A stretch of DNA of 64,000 bases from an uncultured Gemmata sp. (GTDB lineage: Bacteria > Planctomycetota > Planctomycetia > Gemmatales > Gemmataceae), in assembly GCA_937924775.1 (NCBI GenBank), contig CALDUT010000010.1, positions 496,001 to 560,000 of the forward strand. Direction: 5' to 3'. Made by a program: the position numbers and the translations under genes. This document shows, piece after piece, positions 16,810-25,476 of this stretch. Every line of letters starts with the position of its first letter. Position 1 is the stretch's first letter. Below the pieces are notes generated by a model, which searched no databases, was not told the origin of the DNA, and was given only the letters and a program-made list of their open reading frames with translations.

Positions 16810-17805
16810 ATGCGTTGGGGTTCTCTAGCCCGCCGAAGTCTGGAATGGAGTGTTTTCAGCTTGGTGGTGGCTGTGGTCGTGTCGGGATGCGATCGTTCTC
16901 TCTCGGAAACTGATAGCTGGCCCAACAAGCCGGGACCCAAAGTGGTGGTTTCGTTTGCTCCGCTTTATTGTTTTGCCGTCAATGTGGCTGGCGACGATGC
17001 CGCTGTCAAAAACGTCATGACCACCACTGGGCCGCACGACTTCAACCCCACCGAACAGGACGCCCGGTTGCTGTCTCAGGCCGACATCATGTTTGTCATC
17101 GGTCTGGGGTTGGATGAACATATCGCGAAAAAGATGAAGGATGGTTCTGGCAACACCAAACTGCGGATTGTGGAGCTGGCCGAACGCATTCCCAAAGAGA
17201 AACTCTGCGAGGGCGTTTGCACACACGCTCACCATAAAGATGATCCTGATCACAAACATGATCTCGACCCTCACGTTTGGCTCAGCCCCGAGCATGCGAT
17301 TTACCTGGTGAAGGCTATCCGCGACGAACTGAAAGCCGCTGATCCTGAGCGTGCGGCCAACTACGACCGTCGTGCGGCCGAATACATCGCCAAGTTGGAA
17401 AAGCTGAAAGCCGACGGCTTAGCGATGCTGGCTGGCAAAGCCGATAACCGGCTCATCAGTTTCCACGATTCACTGGCCTACTTTGCTGATTGCTTCCGGC
17501 TCGAAATCCGCGGAGTGCTGACCCCCAAACCCGGTCAAGAACCCGATGAACGGGAAATGAAAAAACTCATTCGGATCTGTACCGATGAAACCAAACCGAC
17601 GCGGGTGATCGCCGTCGAACCGCAATACTCCAAGAGCAACTCCGGGGAAGTGCTTCGCAAAGAACTGGAACTCAAAGGTGTCAACAACCCTGTTTTGGCC
17701 GAAATCGACACTCTCGAAACGGTCAAACCCGCGGATTTAACCCCCGATTGGTACGAGCAACGCATGCGGGCCAATCTGGCGGAATTGGCCGAGAAATTGA
17801 AATGA
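16810..17805 (+). CDS. znuA: Metal (Zn/Mn) ABC transporter substrate-binding lipoprotein, ZnuA-like
   Basis: The ATG at 16810 (MRWGSLARRSLEW... VVVSGC) gives a lipoprotein signal with lipobox and 331 residues; the longer track start is not supported. It has the cluster A-I metal-binding pattern: a His in TTGPHDFNPTEQDA, LDPHVWLSPEHA, ISFHDSLAYFADCF and an EPQYSKSNSGEVL segment followed by an Asp, supplying three His and an acidic ligand. A short His/Asp-rich loop (HAHHKDDPDHKHD, about 138-150) is typical of zinc-specific members. It would capture zinc (or manganese) outside the membrane. It overlaps the ATPase gene by ATGA. No permease gene is adjacent. Confidence 0.88.
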   Translation: MRWGSLARRSLEWSVFSLVVAVVVSGCDRSLSETDSWPNKPGPKVVVSFAPLYCFAVNVAGDDAAVKNVMTTTGPHDFNPTEQDARLLSQADIMFVIGLGLDEHIAKKMKDGSGNTKLRIVELAERIPKEKLCEGVCTHAHHKDDPDHKHDLDPHVWLSPEHAIYLVKAIRDELKAADPERAANYDRRAAEYIAKLEKLKADGLAMLAGKADNRLISFHDSLAYFADCFRLEIRGVLTPKPGQEPDEREMKKLIRICTDETKPTRVIAVEPQYSKSNSGEVLRKELELKGVNNPVLAEIDTLETVKPADLTPDWYEQRMRANLAELAEKLK

Positions 17806-18587
17806 CGGGTGTATTTCGACTGGCTAGCCTGCCAATCGCTACCAAGCCGCTGGTTTCCCTTCGCGATGTCCGGGTCGTGCTGGGCGGGCAACCGATTTTG
17901 CGCGGGGTGACGGCCAACATTGCCCCTGGCCGGATCACCGCGCTCATTGGCCTGAACGGTTCGGGGAAAACCACCCTGCTGCGTACCCTGGTCAACGAGT
18001 ATCCCCACACCGGCACCATCGAATTCCACTGCGGCCACGATCACTCGCAACCGTATCCGGAAGCTATTGGCTACGTCCCCCAGCGGCTCACATTGGATGC
18101 CCGCCTGCCTCTGACAGTCCGCGACTTCCTCGCTCTGACCCTCTCACGCAGGCCATTATTTCTCGGAATTTCGCGGGCAACCGCCGAAAAAAGCCGACGT
18201 ATCCTGGAGCGAGTCGGAGCGGCCGATTGCCTCGATGTCCCGGTGGAAGGACTCTCCGGCGGACAATTGCAGCGCGTACTGCTTGCCCTGGCTCTCGAAC
18301 CCCAACCGGAACTGCTCCTGCTCGACGAACCAGCCGCCGGCATCGATTTCCGCGATCAGCGGAAGTTCTACGACTTGATTGCCACCATCAACCGCGAAAC
18401 CAAGGTGACCGTCCTGATGGTTTCACACGATCTCAACATGGTGCGAACATATGCCCATGAGGTCATGTGCCTGCGTCATGGGGCAATCCAATGTCAGGGA
18501 GCGCCGGAGGAAGTCCTGACGCCGACGAACCTAGCACTCGTTTTCGGCGCGGAGATGCAAACCCTGGGGGCACAGTACCGGGATTGA
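17802..18587 (+). CDS. znuC: Metal ABC transporter ATP-binding protein, ZnuC-like
   Basis: The ATG at 17802 overlaps the znuA stop (ATGA), giving 261 residues and translational coupling. Walker A is GLNGSGKTT (about 50-58), the signature LSGGQLQRV, Walker B LLLLDEPAAGID and the switch His in MVSHDLNMV. The Q-loop region reads 'AIGYVPQRLTLDARLPLTVRDF', as in zinc/manganese importers. It powers the importer from the cytoplasm. The next gene downstream is tyrS on the other strand, so no ZnuB-type permease lies here. Confidence 0.87.
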   Translation: MTGVFRLASLPIATKPLVSLRDVRVVLGGQPILRGVTANIAPGRITALIGLNGSGKTTLLRTLVNEYPHTGTIEFHCGHDHSQPYPEAIGYVPQRLTLDARLPLTVRDFLALTLSRRPLFLGISRATAEKSRRILERVGAADCLDVPVEGLSGGQLQRVLLALALEPQPELLLLDEPAAGIDFRDQRKFYDLIATINRETKVTVLMVSHDLNMVRTYAHEVMCLRHGAIQCQGAPEEVLTPTNLALVFGAEMQTLGAQYRD

Positions 18588-18668
18588 TGCTCCCACCCAT
18601 GAGCTGGGCGTCGTAACCCGTCAAGTTTTTCCCGCGGCGAGAAATTTCCTCTCACCCGCGTCGAATAG

Positions 18669-18685
18669 TCCCATCATTGATGGGA
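18669..18685. terminator. Short palindrome between convergent znuC and tyrS
   Basis: TCCCATCA-T-TGATGGGA is an 8-bp inverted repeat in the 109-bp gap between convergent genes. The single-base centre makes a tight hairpin, and no T-run follows. A weak bidirectional terminator is possible. Confidence 0.3.
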
Positions 18686-18696
18686 TCCCCATCCGA

Positions 18697-19914
18697 TCAT
18701 TGGCAAACACGCACGCGAACGATTTTCCGACCCAGGCGAACCACCAACCCATCGCTCACCGCTACAGTGGCTTTCACATCGGTCAGTTTGGTCCGCTCTG
18801 GGCCGTAGTTGAATGCTCCCTCCTCGATTTTCCGGCGTGCTTCGCTTTTACTGGAAGCCAGCTTGGTTTCCACGATCAAATCCACGGCAGCCAGCTGCCC
18901 GTGGATCAGTTTACTGGCTGAAATCATCACCTCGGGCATATCATCTGGGTCACCCTTCTCTTCAAACTGCTTGCGCCAATCGTCGAGGACATGGGCCGCG
19001 GCACTCTCTCCGTGGTAGAAGCGAACGATAGCCGCGGCCAGAGCCTTTTTGGCTTCGTTGGGCTTACCGCTCAAAAAAGTCGCGATTTGTTCATCGGAGA
19101 AGTCGGTGAGAAGCTCAAACCATTCTCGCATCAGGCTGTCGGGAATGCGCATTGTCTTGCCGAACATGTCTTTGGGCGGTTCGTTGAGGCCGATGTAGTT
19201 GTTGAGACTTTTGCCCATTTTCTTCTCGCCATCCAGGCCCCGCAGAATGGGCATGGTAAGGCAAATCTGTGGCTCTTGGCCGGCAGCTCGTTGCAAGTCG
19301 CGGCCAACTATGAGGTTATACAACTGCTCGGTACCGCCCAACTCGACATCGGCCCGAACCACCACGGAATCATGCCCCTGCATCAGCGGGTAGAGGCATT
19401 CATGCAGGTAAATCGGGGTGCCAGATCTGAGCCGTTTGGTGAAGTCATCACGCTCAAGCATTCGCTGGATGGTGGTGTGGGCTAATAGCCGCAGTATGTC
19501 GGCAAACCGGAAGGCATTGAACCAGTCTCCGTTGGGGCGAACTTCCGCCTTCGTAACATCAATGACCTTCGCAATTTGGGTCAAGTAGGTCTGGGCGTTG
19601 TGTTCAATTTGCTCCGGGGTCAGGCCCTGCCGGCTGACATCGCGGCCCGAAGGATCGCCCACCGCGGCTGTCGCGGTGCCAATGATGAGAACAGCCGTGT
19701 GGCCGAGTTCTTGGAATTGACGAAGCTTCCGCAAAGGCACGGTGTGCCCCAAGTGGACATCAAAGCCCGTCGGATCGATCCCATATTTGATCCGCAAGGG
19801 TTGACCGGTTGCGGCACTGCGTTCGAGTTTTTTCCGAAGTTCCTCACGCGTCTCGACTTGCGCCACACCGCGCAAAATGATCGTGAGCTGTTCGTCAACC
19901 GGTGGAAAGAGCAT
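18697..19914 (-). CDS. tyrS: Tyrosyl-tRNA synthetase
   Basis: A 405-residue class I synthetase that charges tRNA-Tyr. The HIGH-like motif is HLGHT in GIDPTGFDVHLGHTVPLRKL (about 55), and the KMSKS-like loop is KKMGKS (about 230). 'LEHNAQTYLTQ' style spacing, the YLHECLYPLMQGHDS motif and a C-terminal S4-like RNA-binding domain (LIVETKLASSKSEARRKIEEGAF) agree with the TyrRZ-type enzyme. It is the last gene of the minus-strand ffh-rpsP-trmD-rplS-yraN-tyrS run, 28 bp downstream of yraN. Confidence 0.96.
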   Translation of the reverse strand: MLFPPVDEQLTIILRGVAQVETREELRKKLERSAATGQPLRIKYGIDPTGFDVHLGHTVPLRKLRQFQELGHTAVLIIGTATAAVGDPSGRDVSRQGLTPEQIEHNAQTYLTQIAKVIDVTKAEVRPNGDWFNAFRFADILRLLAHTTIQRMLERDDFTKRLRSGTPIYLHECLYPLMQGHDSVVVRADVELGGTEQLYNLIVGRDLQRAAGQEPQICLTMPILRGLDGEKKMGKSLNNYIGLNEPPKDMFGKTMRIPDSLMREWFELLTDFSDEQIATFLSGKPNEAKKALAAAIVRFYHGESAAAHVLDDWRKQFEEKGDPDDMPEVMISASKLIHGQLAAVDLIVETKLASSKSEARRKIEEGAFNYGPERTKLTDVKATVAVSDGLVVRLGRKIVRVRVCQ

Positions 19915-19942
19915 GGCAACCTCAAGGAACTATCATCATCAT

Positions 19943-20401
19943 TTAAGTGAAGAATTGGAACCGCCCGGTCGCTTCAAAGGCATTCTGGATGTGCCGGATC
20001 GTGGGTTGCCGGGCCGCGGGAGGCCAACGGATGGCTAACACATCGTAGCGGACGGTGATTCGGCCCAGTAATCCCCGGTGAGCCAGAAACCGCGTAGTGG
20101 CCGCTGTGATTTGCTGTTGTTTGCGGAAATCGACTGTGGCCGCGGTTTGGGTAAGCGCATCAGGATGGTCGCTGGAGGTCGAGCGAACTTCCACAACAAC
20201 CAGTGTTTCACCATCAAGGGCCAGGAGGTCGAGTTCACCCCAACGATCGGCCACATTGGTGGCCACAATGCGATAACCCAGCCGCCGCAGGAATTGAGCG
20301 GCGGCCCGTTCACTGCGTTGACCCAACCAGCGTCGCCACCACCGCCACGGGTAGAATCGCGGCAGTTCTGGGTCGCGGGTACTAGCATCGCGTGAGGCCA
20401 C
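19943..20401 (-). CDS. YraN family (UPF0102) nuclease-fold protein
   Basis: A 152-residue protein with GTG start 3 bp after the rplS stop. The core 'ERAAAQFLRRLGYRIVATN' followed by RWGELDLLALDGETLVVVEVR carries the E/D-x-D...E-x-K/R-like arrangement of the restriction-endonuclease-fold UPF0102 family. These proteins are commonly linked to rplS/rnhB in bacteria, and the same linkage is present here. Its role is not firmly established; involvement in DNA processing has been proposed for the family. Confidence 0.88.
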   Translation of the reverse strand: MASRDASTRDPELPRFYPWRWWRRWLGQRSERAAAQFLRRLGYRIVATNVADRWGELDLLALDGETLVVVEVRSTSSDHPDALTQTAATVDFRKQQQITAATTRFLAHRGLLGRITVRYDVLAIRWPPAARQPTIRHIQNAFEATGRFQFFT

Positions 20402-20404
20402 AGG

Positions 20405-20911
20405 TTACTTCTTCTTGGCGGCTTCCGCTTCCTTCCGAGCCCGTTTCTTGGCTGCCGATTTGCTTTCCCCACCGGCGGCCGTCGCCGCTGCTGCTGCCTC
20501 CTGAGCAGCTTTGGCGGCTGCCTCGGCCGCTTGCTTCAGTAGCAAGTCGATGTGAGCTTGCCGCTTAACATCGTCGCGAATCTTGGTGGCCTTGCCCACC
20601 CGGTCGCGGAGGTAGTACAGCTTGGCCCGGCGAACCATCCCAGCCTTCTTGACAACAATTTTGGCAATCCGTGGCGAATGAATGGGGAAAATCCGCTCCA
20701 CCCCTTCCCCTTGAACGATGCGGCGAACCGTCACCGTTTCCCGAACGCCGCCGTTGTGTCGAGCGATCACATCGCCTTCGAAGACCTGAATCCGCTCTTT
20801 GGCTCCGTCCAAAATTTTCTGGTGGACCTCAATTCGGTCGCCCACACGAAAATCCGGAAGGTCCGTTTTCAGTTGTGGTTGTTCAACCAATTGGATAAGT
20901 GGGGTTAACAT
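20405..20911 (-). CDS. rplS: Ribosomal protein bL19 with Ala/Lys-rich C-terminal extension
   Basis: Residues 1-120 are a standard L19 ([65 protein letters not shown]). About 48 further residues form an Ala/Lys/Glu-rich helix ([21 protein letters not shown]... [14 protein letters not shown]) that ordinary L19 (about 115-120 aa) lacks. It is located at the 30S-50S interface in the large subunit. It lies between trmD and yraN, the order seen in many bacteria. Confidence 0.95.
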   Translation of the reverse strand: MLTPLIQLVEQPQLKTDLPDFRVGDRIEVHQKILDGAKERIQVFEGDVIARHNGGVRETVTVRRIVQGEGVERIFPIHSPRIAKIVVKKAGMVRRAKLYYLRDRVGKATKIRDDVKRQAHIDLLLKQAAEAAAKAAQEAAAAATAAGGESKSAAKKRARKEAEAAKKK

Positions 20912-20976
20912 GGTTCACCTGGGATTCGCTCACTCTTGACATCGGAGGGAATGTTGAACTCTATTATTGATTTTTG

Positions 20977-21717
20977 TCAGCTCGCTGCTGGCGGCGAATC
21001 TTCTGGGGGCCGTTGGCTCGGCTCCTGGCCGGAGGTCGATTGGCTTCGGCAACGGCTGCGGAGTTCACTTTGTTCTTTCCGCCACTGCGCCACGGCCTGA
21101 TGATTGCCGCTCACGAGTACTTCGGGCACCGCCAAGCCGCGGTAGACCCGGGGTCGCGTGTATTGAGGGTATTCGAGCCGTCCGGGTTGGCTGTGGCTTT
21201 CGTCCACCGTACTCGCTTCTTCGCCCAATACTCCGGGAATCAGGCGAATAACACTATCAATGATTACCATCGCCGGGACTTCACCACCGTTACAGACGAA
21301 ATCGCCGATGGAGATTTCCCACGGGTTGAGCAATTGGCGGATGCGGTCGTCGAAGCCTTCGTAGCGTCCGCACACAAGTAGAAGCCGCGGCTGTTGAGCT
21401 AATCGCTCAACAATCCGCTGGGTCAGCCGCTCGCCCGCCGGGGTGAGCAGGATGATGCGCCCCGGCGGATCCGCCATAGCCTGGACAGCTTCGGCACAAT
21501 CCACCACCGGCTGCGGGGCGAGTATCATTCCCGGTCCGCCACCATAGGGCCGATCATCGACGCGGTGGTGCTTATTTTGAGTCCAATCGCGGATGTTCCA
21601 AGTGTGAACTTGCACCAATCCGGCCGTGATCGCATCTTCCAGAATGCTTTGCTGCAGGTAGCTGGTGAAGATGCCGGGGAACAGCGTCAGCACATCGAAG
21701 CGGATTGTGCGGGTCAT
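20977..21717 (-). CDS. trmD: tRNA (guanine-37-N1)-methyltransferase
   Basis: The ATG at 21717 (MTRTIRFDVLTLFPGIF) is preferred over the GTG two codons upstream; it gives about 246 residues. TrmD signatures are clear: DDRPYGGGPGMI, 'LLLVCGRYEGFDDRIRQLL', 'EISIGDFVCNGGEVPAMVIID', VPEVLVSGNH. The knotted SPOUT fold binds AdoMet and methylates G37 next to the anticodon, preventing +1 frameshifts. Its C-terminal tail is Ser/Arg/Gln-rich. It lies between rpsP and rplS; rimM, usually between rpsP and trmD, is missing here. Confidence 0.96.
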   Translation of the reverse strand: MTRTIRFDVLTLFPGIFTSYLQQSILEDAITAGLVQVHTWNIRDWTQNKHHRVDDRPYGGGPGMILAPQPVVDCAEAVQAMADPPGRIILLTPAGERLTQRIVERLAQQPRLLLVCGRYEGFDDRIRQLLNPWEISIGDFVCNGGEVPAMVIIDSVIRLIPGVLGEEASTVDESHSQPGRLEYPQYTRPRVYRGLAVPEVLVSGNHQAVAQWRKEQSELRSRCRSQSTSGQEPSQRPPEDSPPAAS

Positions 21718-21751
21718 GGCCACAGGGTGTTGCTTCGGGCCGCTATACGCC

Positions 21752-22084
21752 CTAAGCCGTTGCTGCCGAAGACGTTGCGGCTTGTTGAGCCGTGGCTTCG
21801 GCGGCTTGGGCCGCTTGTTGGGCTTCGATCTCTTCCCACTTTTTCATGTACTTCTTGAAGATCGCTTCGCAGTGTTCTGAAGCTTTTGCCCCGACACTTT
21901 GCCAATATTTGATCCGCGACGGCCGCAGGGTTACCGACTTGTCCGCATCGGCAACGTGCGGGTCATAAGTTCCCAATTCTTCGATAACCTTGCCGTCACG
22001 CGGCTGGCGGCTGTCGATCGCGACAATTCGATAGAAGTGCCGGTGTGTCCGGCCCATTTGTTTCATCCGAATACGAACGGCCAC
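21752..22084 (-). CDS. rpsP: Ribosomal protein bS16
   Basis: The GTG at 22084 gives MAVRIRMKQMGRTHRHFYRI, the expected S16 N-terminus, so I use it and not the track's TTG two codons earlier; a GGAGAA ribosome site is upstream. 'IAIDSRQPRDGKVIEELGTYDPH' and 'RIKYWQSVGAKAS' match the family. The product has about 110 residues, with an Ala/Gln/Thr-rich tail beyond the usual ~80-residue core. It lies between ffh and trmD. Confidence 0.95.
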   Translation of the reverse strand: MAVRIRMKQMGRTHRHFYRIVAIDSRQPRDGKVIEELGTYDPHVADADKSVTLRPSRIKYWQSVGAKASEHCEAIFKKYMKKWEEIEAQQAAQAAEATAQQAATSSAATA

Positions 22085-22245
22085 GTCCAATTCTCCCCAA
22101 CACCAAAATTCCCAGAGAACAGATATGATAGCGAAGCGATGACCAACTGACTACCACCGCCTGAGGAGGGAGGGAAGTTTTTCGTACACCCGCCAGGAGG
22201 CGAAGACCAAGAAACGTTGCGCGTTATACCTGAGAATATCCTCGA

Positions 22246-23691
22246 TCAACGGCGTTTTTTCTTCTTTTTGCGCTCTTCGGCACGCTCTTTGGCACTTTTG
22301 CGGTGCCCGGTATCGCCCTTGAGTTTCAGCCCATCCATACCGCCGGGGAGAAAGGCGCCCATCTTCCCCAACCCGGTGACCATCTTCAACCGCTGCCAGA
22401 GGCTCATCTGGGCCATTTGCTTCATCAACACACGGACCTGCTCGAACTGCTTGAGGAACTGATTGACCTCGTGTGGTTCGACCCCCGCGCCTTTGGCAAT
22501 TCGACGGCGACGGGGGGTGTCGATGATGTCCGGATTGGCCCGCTCTTGCTTGGTCATGGAGTCGATCATGCCTTGGACGCGTTTGAGCGCCACTTCCGGG
22601 TCTTCCCCTTCCGGGATCATCTCCGCCATCCCGGGCATGCGGCTGATGAGATCTTTCATGCCCATTTGGGCGATCATGCTGAATTGTTTGCGGAAGTCGT
22701 CGAGTGTGAATTGGCCTTTCTGGATCGCCTCCTGCTGTTTGCGTAGCTCCTCTTCGGACATTTGCCGTTGGATCGACGCGATCTTCTCGACGACACCCAT
22801 CATGTCGCCCTGACCGAGAATACGACCGGCCATCCGCTCAGGCACAAATTCTTCAAGCTTTTCGACCTTTTCGCCCATCCCGATGAACTTGATGGGCACC
22901 CCGGTAACACCTTTGATCGAAAGCGCCGCCCCACCCCGGGCGTCGCCATCCAGTTTTGTGAGAATACAGGCGTTCAGTTCTAGAGCATCGTTGAAGGCTT
23001 TAGCGACATTCGCGGCCTCTTGGCCGATCATGGCATCGACCACCAGATACACCTCATCGGGTTTCACTAGTTTGTCGATGCGTTTCAATTCCTCCATCAA
23101 TTCCTGGTCGATTTGCAACCGGCCGGCAGTATCGAGAATGACGGCGTCGCACAGGGTGCGCTTGGCTTGAGCGACCGCATTGCGGCAGACATCGACCGGA
23201 TTGGTGGCTTCGCTATAAACCGGTACGCCGATCTGGTCCCCCAAAGTGCGCAACTGCTCCACGGCGCCGGGGCGTTGTAGGTCGGCGGCGGCCAGCAGAG
23301 GTTTGCGGCCTTGGCTTTTGAGATTGAGGGCCAATTTCGCCGCGGTGGTGGTTTTCCCAGACCCTTGCAGACCGCAGAGCATCAACACCACCGGGCGATC
23401 CGAACGCCGCGGGATGGTGTGATCGACCGGCCCCATCAAAGCGACAAGTTCTTCGTAGACATTTTTAATGATCTGTTCCGATGGATCGACCCGCGCCAGA
23501 ACGTCTTGGCCCAACGACTTGGCTTCCACCCGCGCGATGAAATCGTTGGCGACGTTGAAGTTGACATCCGCTTCCAAAAAAGCACGGCGAACCTCGCGGA
23601 GCCCTTCTTTGATGTTTTCCGCCGTTAAACGTCCGCGACCGCGGAGTTTCTTCAGCGCTTCACCCAACGATCGCGTGATCCCTTCAAACAT
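22246..23691 (-). CDS. ffh: Signal recognition particle protein Ffh (SRP54)
   Basis: The ATG at 23691 (MFEGITRSLGEALKKLRGRG) replaces the track GTG three codons upstream; about 481 residues. It has the N domain, the G domain (P-loop GLQGSGKTTTAAKL, DTAGRLQID, TKLDGDARGGAAL) and the methionine-rich M domain (MIAQMGMKDLISRMPGMAEM, RIAKGAGVEP) with a Lys/Arg-rich tail KKKKKRR. With 4.5S RNA it targets nascent inner-membrane proteins. It is the first gene of the minus-strand translation operon. Confidence 0.97.
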   Translation of the reverse strand: MFEGITRSLGEALKKLRGRGRLTAENIKEGLREVRRAFLEADVNFNVANDFIARVEAKSLGQDVLARVDPSEQIIKNVYEELVALMGPVDHTIPRRSDRPVVLMLCGLQGSGKTTTAAKLALNLKSQGRKPLLAAADLQRPGAVEQLRTLGDQIGVPVYSEATNPVDVCRNAVAQAKRTLCDAVILDTAGRLQIDQELMEELKRIDKLVKPDEVYLVVDAMIGQEAANVAKAFNDALELNACILTKLDGDARGGAALSIKGVTGVPIKFIGMGEKVEKLEEFVPERMAGRILGQGDMMGVVEKIASIQRQMSEEELRKQQEAIQKGQFTLDDFRKQFSMIAQMGMKDLISRMPGMAEMIPEGEDPEVALKRVQGMIDSMTKQERANPDIIDTPRRRRIAKGAGVEPHEVNQFLKQFEQVRVLMKQMAQMSLWQRLKMVTGLGKMGAFLPGGMDGLKLKGDTGHRKSAKERAEERKKKKKRR

Positions 23692-23943
23692 AGATGGCAC
23701 CTGAACGGAATTGGGACGTGCCGTCGCCTCGGGTATGCGTTTACTCTAAGACAATTACCAACCCGCTTCAACAGGACCCCGTGGCGCGTCCTTCTTGCCA
23801 ACGCGGGTCGTGCCGTGTCGGGAATGCCCCCCCGCATCGGTGTTTAGCCCGATGGCCGGTGCGAGTCGGGAGGTTATCCCGAACTGAGCAATAGTTATGC
23901 CCCGGCAGAATTTTTCACGCCTAAACTTATTTTAGGAGGCACC

Positions 23944-25323
23944 ATGCGTTGGTTGTGCAGTAGTATTGCTCTCGCTGCATGGGTGAGTATGGCTATCGCG
24001 GACGATTGGCCACAGTGGCTGGGTCCGCACCGCGACGGTGTCTGGCGGGAAGACGGTATCCTCGAGAAATTCCCTCCCGGCGGCCCAAAACTCTTGTGGA
24101 AGACGGAAATCGGCATCGGCTACGCAGGGCCAGCCGTTGCTCAGGGGAAAGTCTTTGTGACAGATTTCACAAAGGGTGAAAAAACCACGTTGCCCGCCAG
24201 TGGTTTTACCAAAGGTCGTTTTGCCGGTCACGAACGCGTGTTGTGCTTCGACGCCGCCACAGGTCGCGAGTTGTGGAAGGTCGGCTACCCGGTCGAGTAC
24301 ACCATGAGCTATCCGGCGGGTCCGCGCTGTACGCCCAGCGTCGATGGAGATCTGGTTTTCACGTTGGGGGCGATGGGCGATCTCAAAGCCCTCAACACTG
24401 CCGACGGGAGTGAAGTTTGGTCGAAAAACTTCATGACAAACTACGAGGCGGGGCTCCCCGTGTGGGGCTTCGCCGCTCACCCCTTGGTCGATGGCGACAA
24501 GCTCATCTGCCTTGTGGGCGGAAGTAATAACCGCCTCGTCGTCGCGTTCAACAAGAAAACAGGCCAGGAAATTTGGGCGGCCGAAAGCTGTGCGGGTGAT
24601 TTTGGATATTGCCCACCGATGATTTATGCCTTTGGCGGGAAGCGCCAGCTGATCATTTGGCATACCCGGGCCATCCTGGGCCTCGAACCCGAAACCGGCA
24701 AACGCCTGTGGAAGGTCGATTTCGATGTTCGCTCGGCACTCACCGCCCCCACTCCGCGGCAAGTGGGTACCGATCAACTGTTTGTCACCTCGTTTTACAA
24801 CGGTTCGATGTTGCTGAAAGTTTCCGCGGACAAAGCCGAGGTGGTCTGGAAAAGCCAGGCCCGCGGCGAGCGGCCCACGCAAACGACCGATCTCAGCTCG
24901 ATCATGCCAACCCCGGTGGTTCGTGATAACTACATCTACGGCATTTGCAGCTACGGACAACTTCGCTGTATTGAAGCCGCCACTGGCAAGCGTATTTGGG
25001 AGACGATGCAAGCCACGCGCGGCGCTCGCACCGATCCCAAAGTGGCCGCGGAAGACACCCCCGCTGAAAGCGAACGCTGGAGCAACGCCTTCCTCATCCC
25101 CCACGGCGACCGCTATTTCCTATTCAACGAACAGGGGGATCTGATCATCGCGGAACTAAGCCCGGAGGGTTACAAAGAAATCGACCGGGCCACCATCATC
25201 GAACCCACCAACACCATGGCTGGCCGCGGCCGACGGGTAGTGTGGATGCACCCGGCCTTCGCCAACCGGTGCATCTTCGTTCGTAACGATAAAGAGCTGA
25301 AATGCTTCAGTCTGGCGAGGTGA
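23944..25323 (+). CDS. Secreted PQQ-like beta-propeller protein
   Basis: A 459-residue protein with a Sec signal peptide (MRWLCSSIALAAWVSMAIAD) and a strong TAGGAGG ribosome site. The mature protein starts DDWPQWLGPHRDGVW, the usual opening of planctomycete PQQ-like proteins, and has repeated blades (FDAATGRELWKVG, NTADGSEVWSKN, KKTGQEIWAAE, EPETGKRLWKVD, EAATGKRIWET). It is probably periplasmic. No enzyme residues or cofactor site can be named from the sequence. It is monocistronic, followed by a perfect 28-bp palindrome. Confidence 0.88.
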   Translation: MRWLCSSIALAAWVSMAIADDWPQWLGPHRDGVWREDGILEKFPPGGPKLLWKTEIGIGYAGPAVAQGKVFVTDFTKGEKTTLPASGFTKGRFAGHERVLCFDAATGRELWKVGYPVEYTMSYPAGPRCTPSVDGDLVFTLGAMGDLKALNTADGSEVWSKNFMTNYEAGLPVWGFAAHPLVDGDKLICLVGGSNNRLVVAFNKKTGQEIWAAESCAGDFGYCPPMIYAFGGKRQLIIWHTRAILGLEPETGKRLWKVDFDVRSALTAPTPRQVGTDQLFVTSFYNGSMLLKVSADKAEVVWKSQARGERPTQTTDLSSIMPTPVVRDNYIYGICSYGQLRCIEAATGKRIWETMQATRGARTDPKVAAEDTPAESERWSNAFLIPHGDRYFLFNEQGDLIIAELSPEGYKEIDRATIIEPTNTMAGRGRRVVWMHPAFANRCIFVRNDKELKCFSLAR

Positions 25324-25407
25324 TTCCAATAGAGTGATCAGATTTTGGACAGATAGCCAGTAGAAACATAAGTTCGCATTGGAGAGTCGGTTGCGCCCAC
25401 GCTACAG

Positions 25408-25435
25408 GAATTCTGGTCGCTAGCGACCAGAATTC
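25408..25435. terminator. Perfect 28-bp palindrome between convergent genes
   Basis: GAATTCTGGTCGC-TAGCGACCAGAATTC is a perfect 28-bp palindrome, 85 bp after the PQQ-like gene and 41 bp after the minus-strand pilT stop. On the plus strand it is followed by TTTTC, so a rho-independent bidirectional terminator is likely. The perfect symmetry also allows a cruciform or a dimeric protein site. Confidence 0.6.
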
Positions 25436-25476
25436 TTTTCTGGACGAAAATTTTTGCTCTTGGCGAAAAAATAGAC

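Noticed and set aside
23932-25104. 390-aa minus-strand ORF opposite the second PQQ-like gene
   Set aside because: Antisense shadow of a repeat-rich gene; low-complexity composition and no motif.
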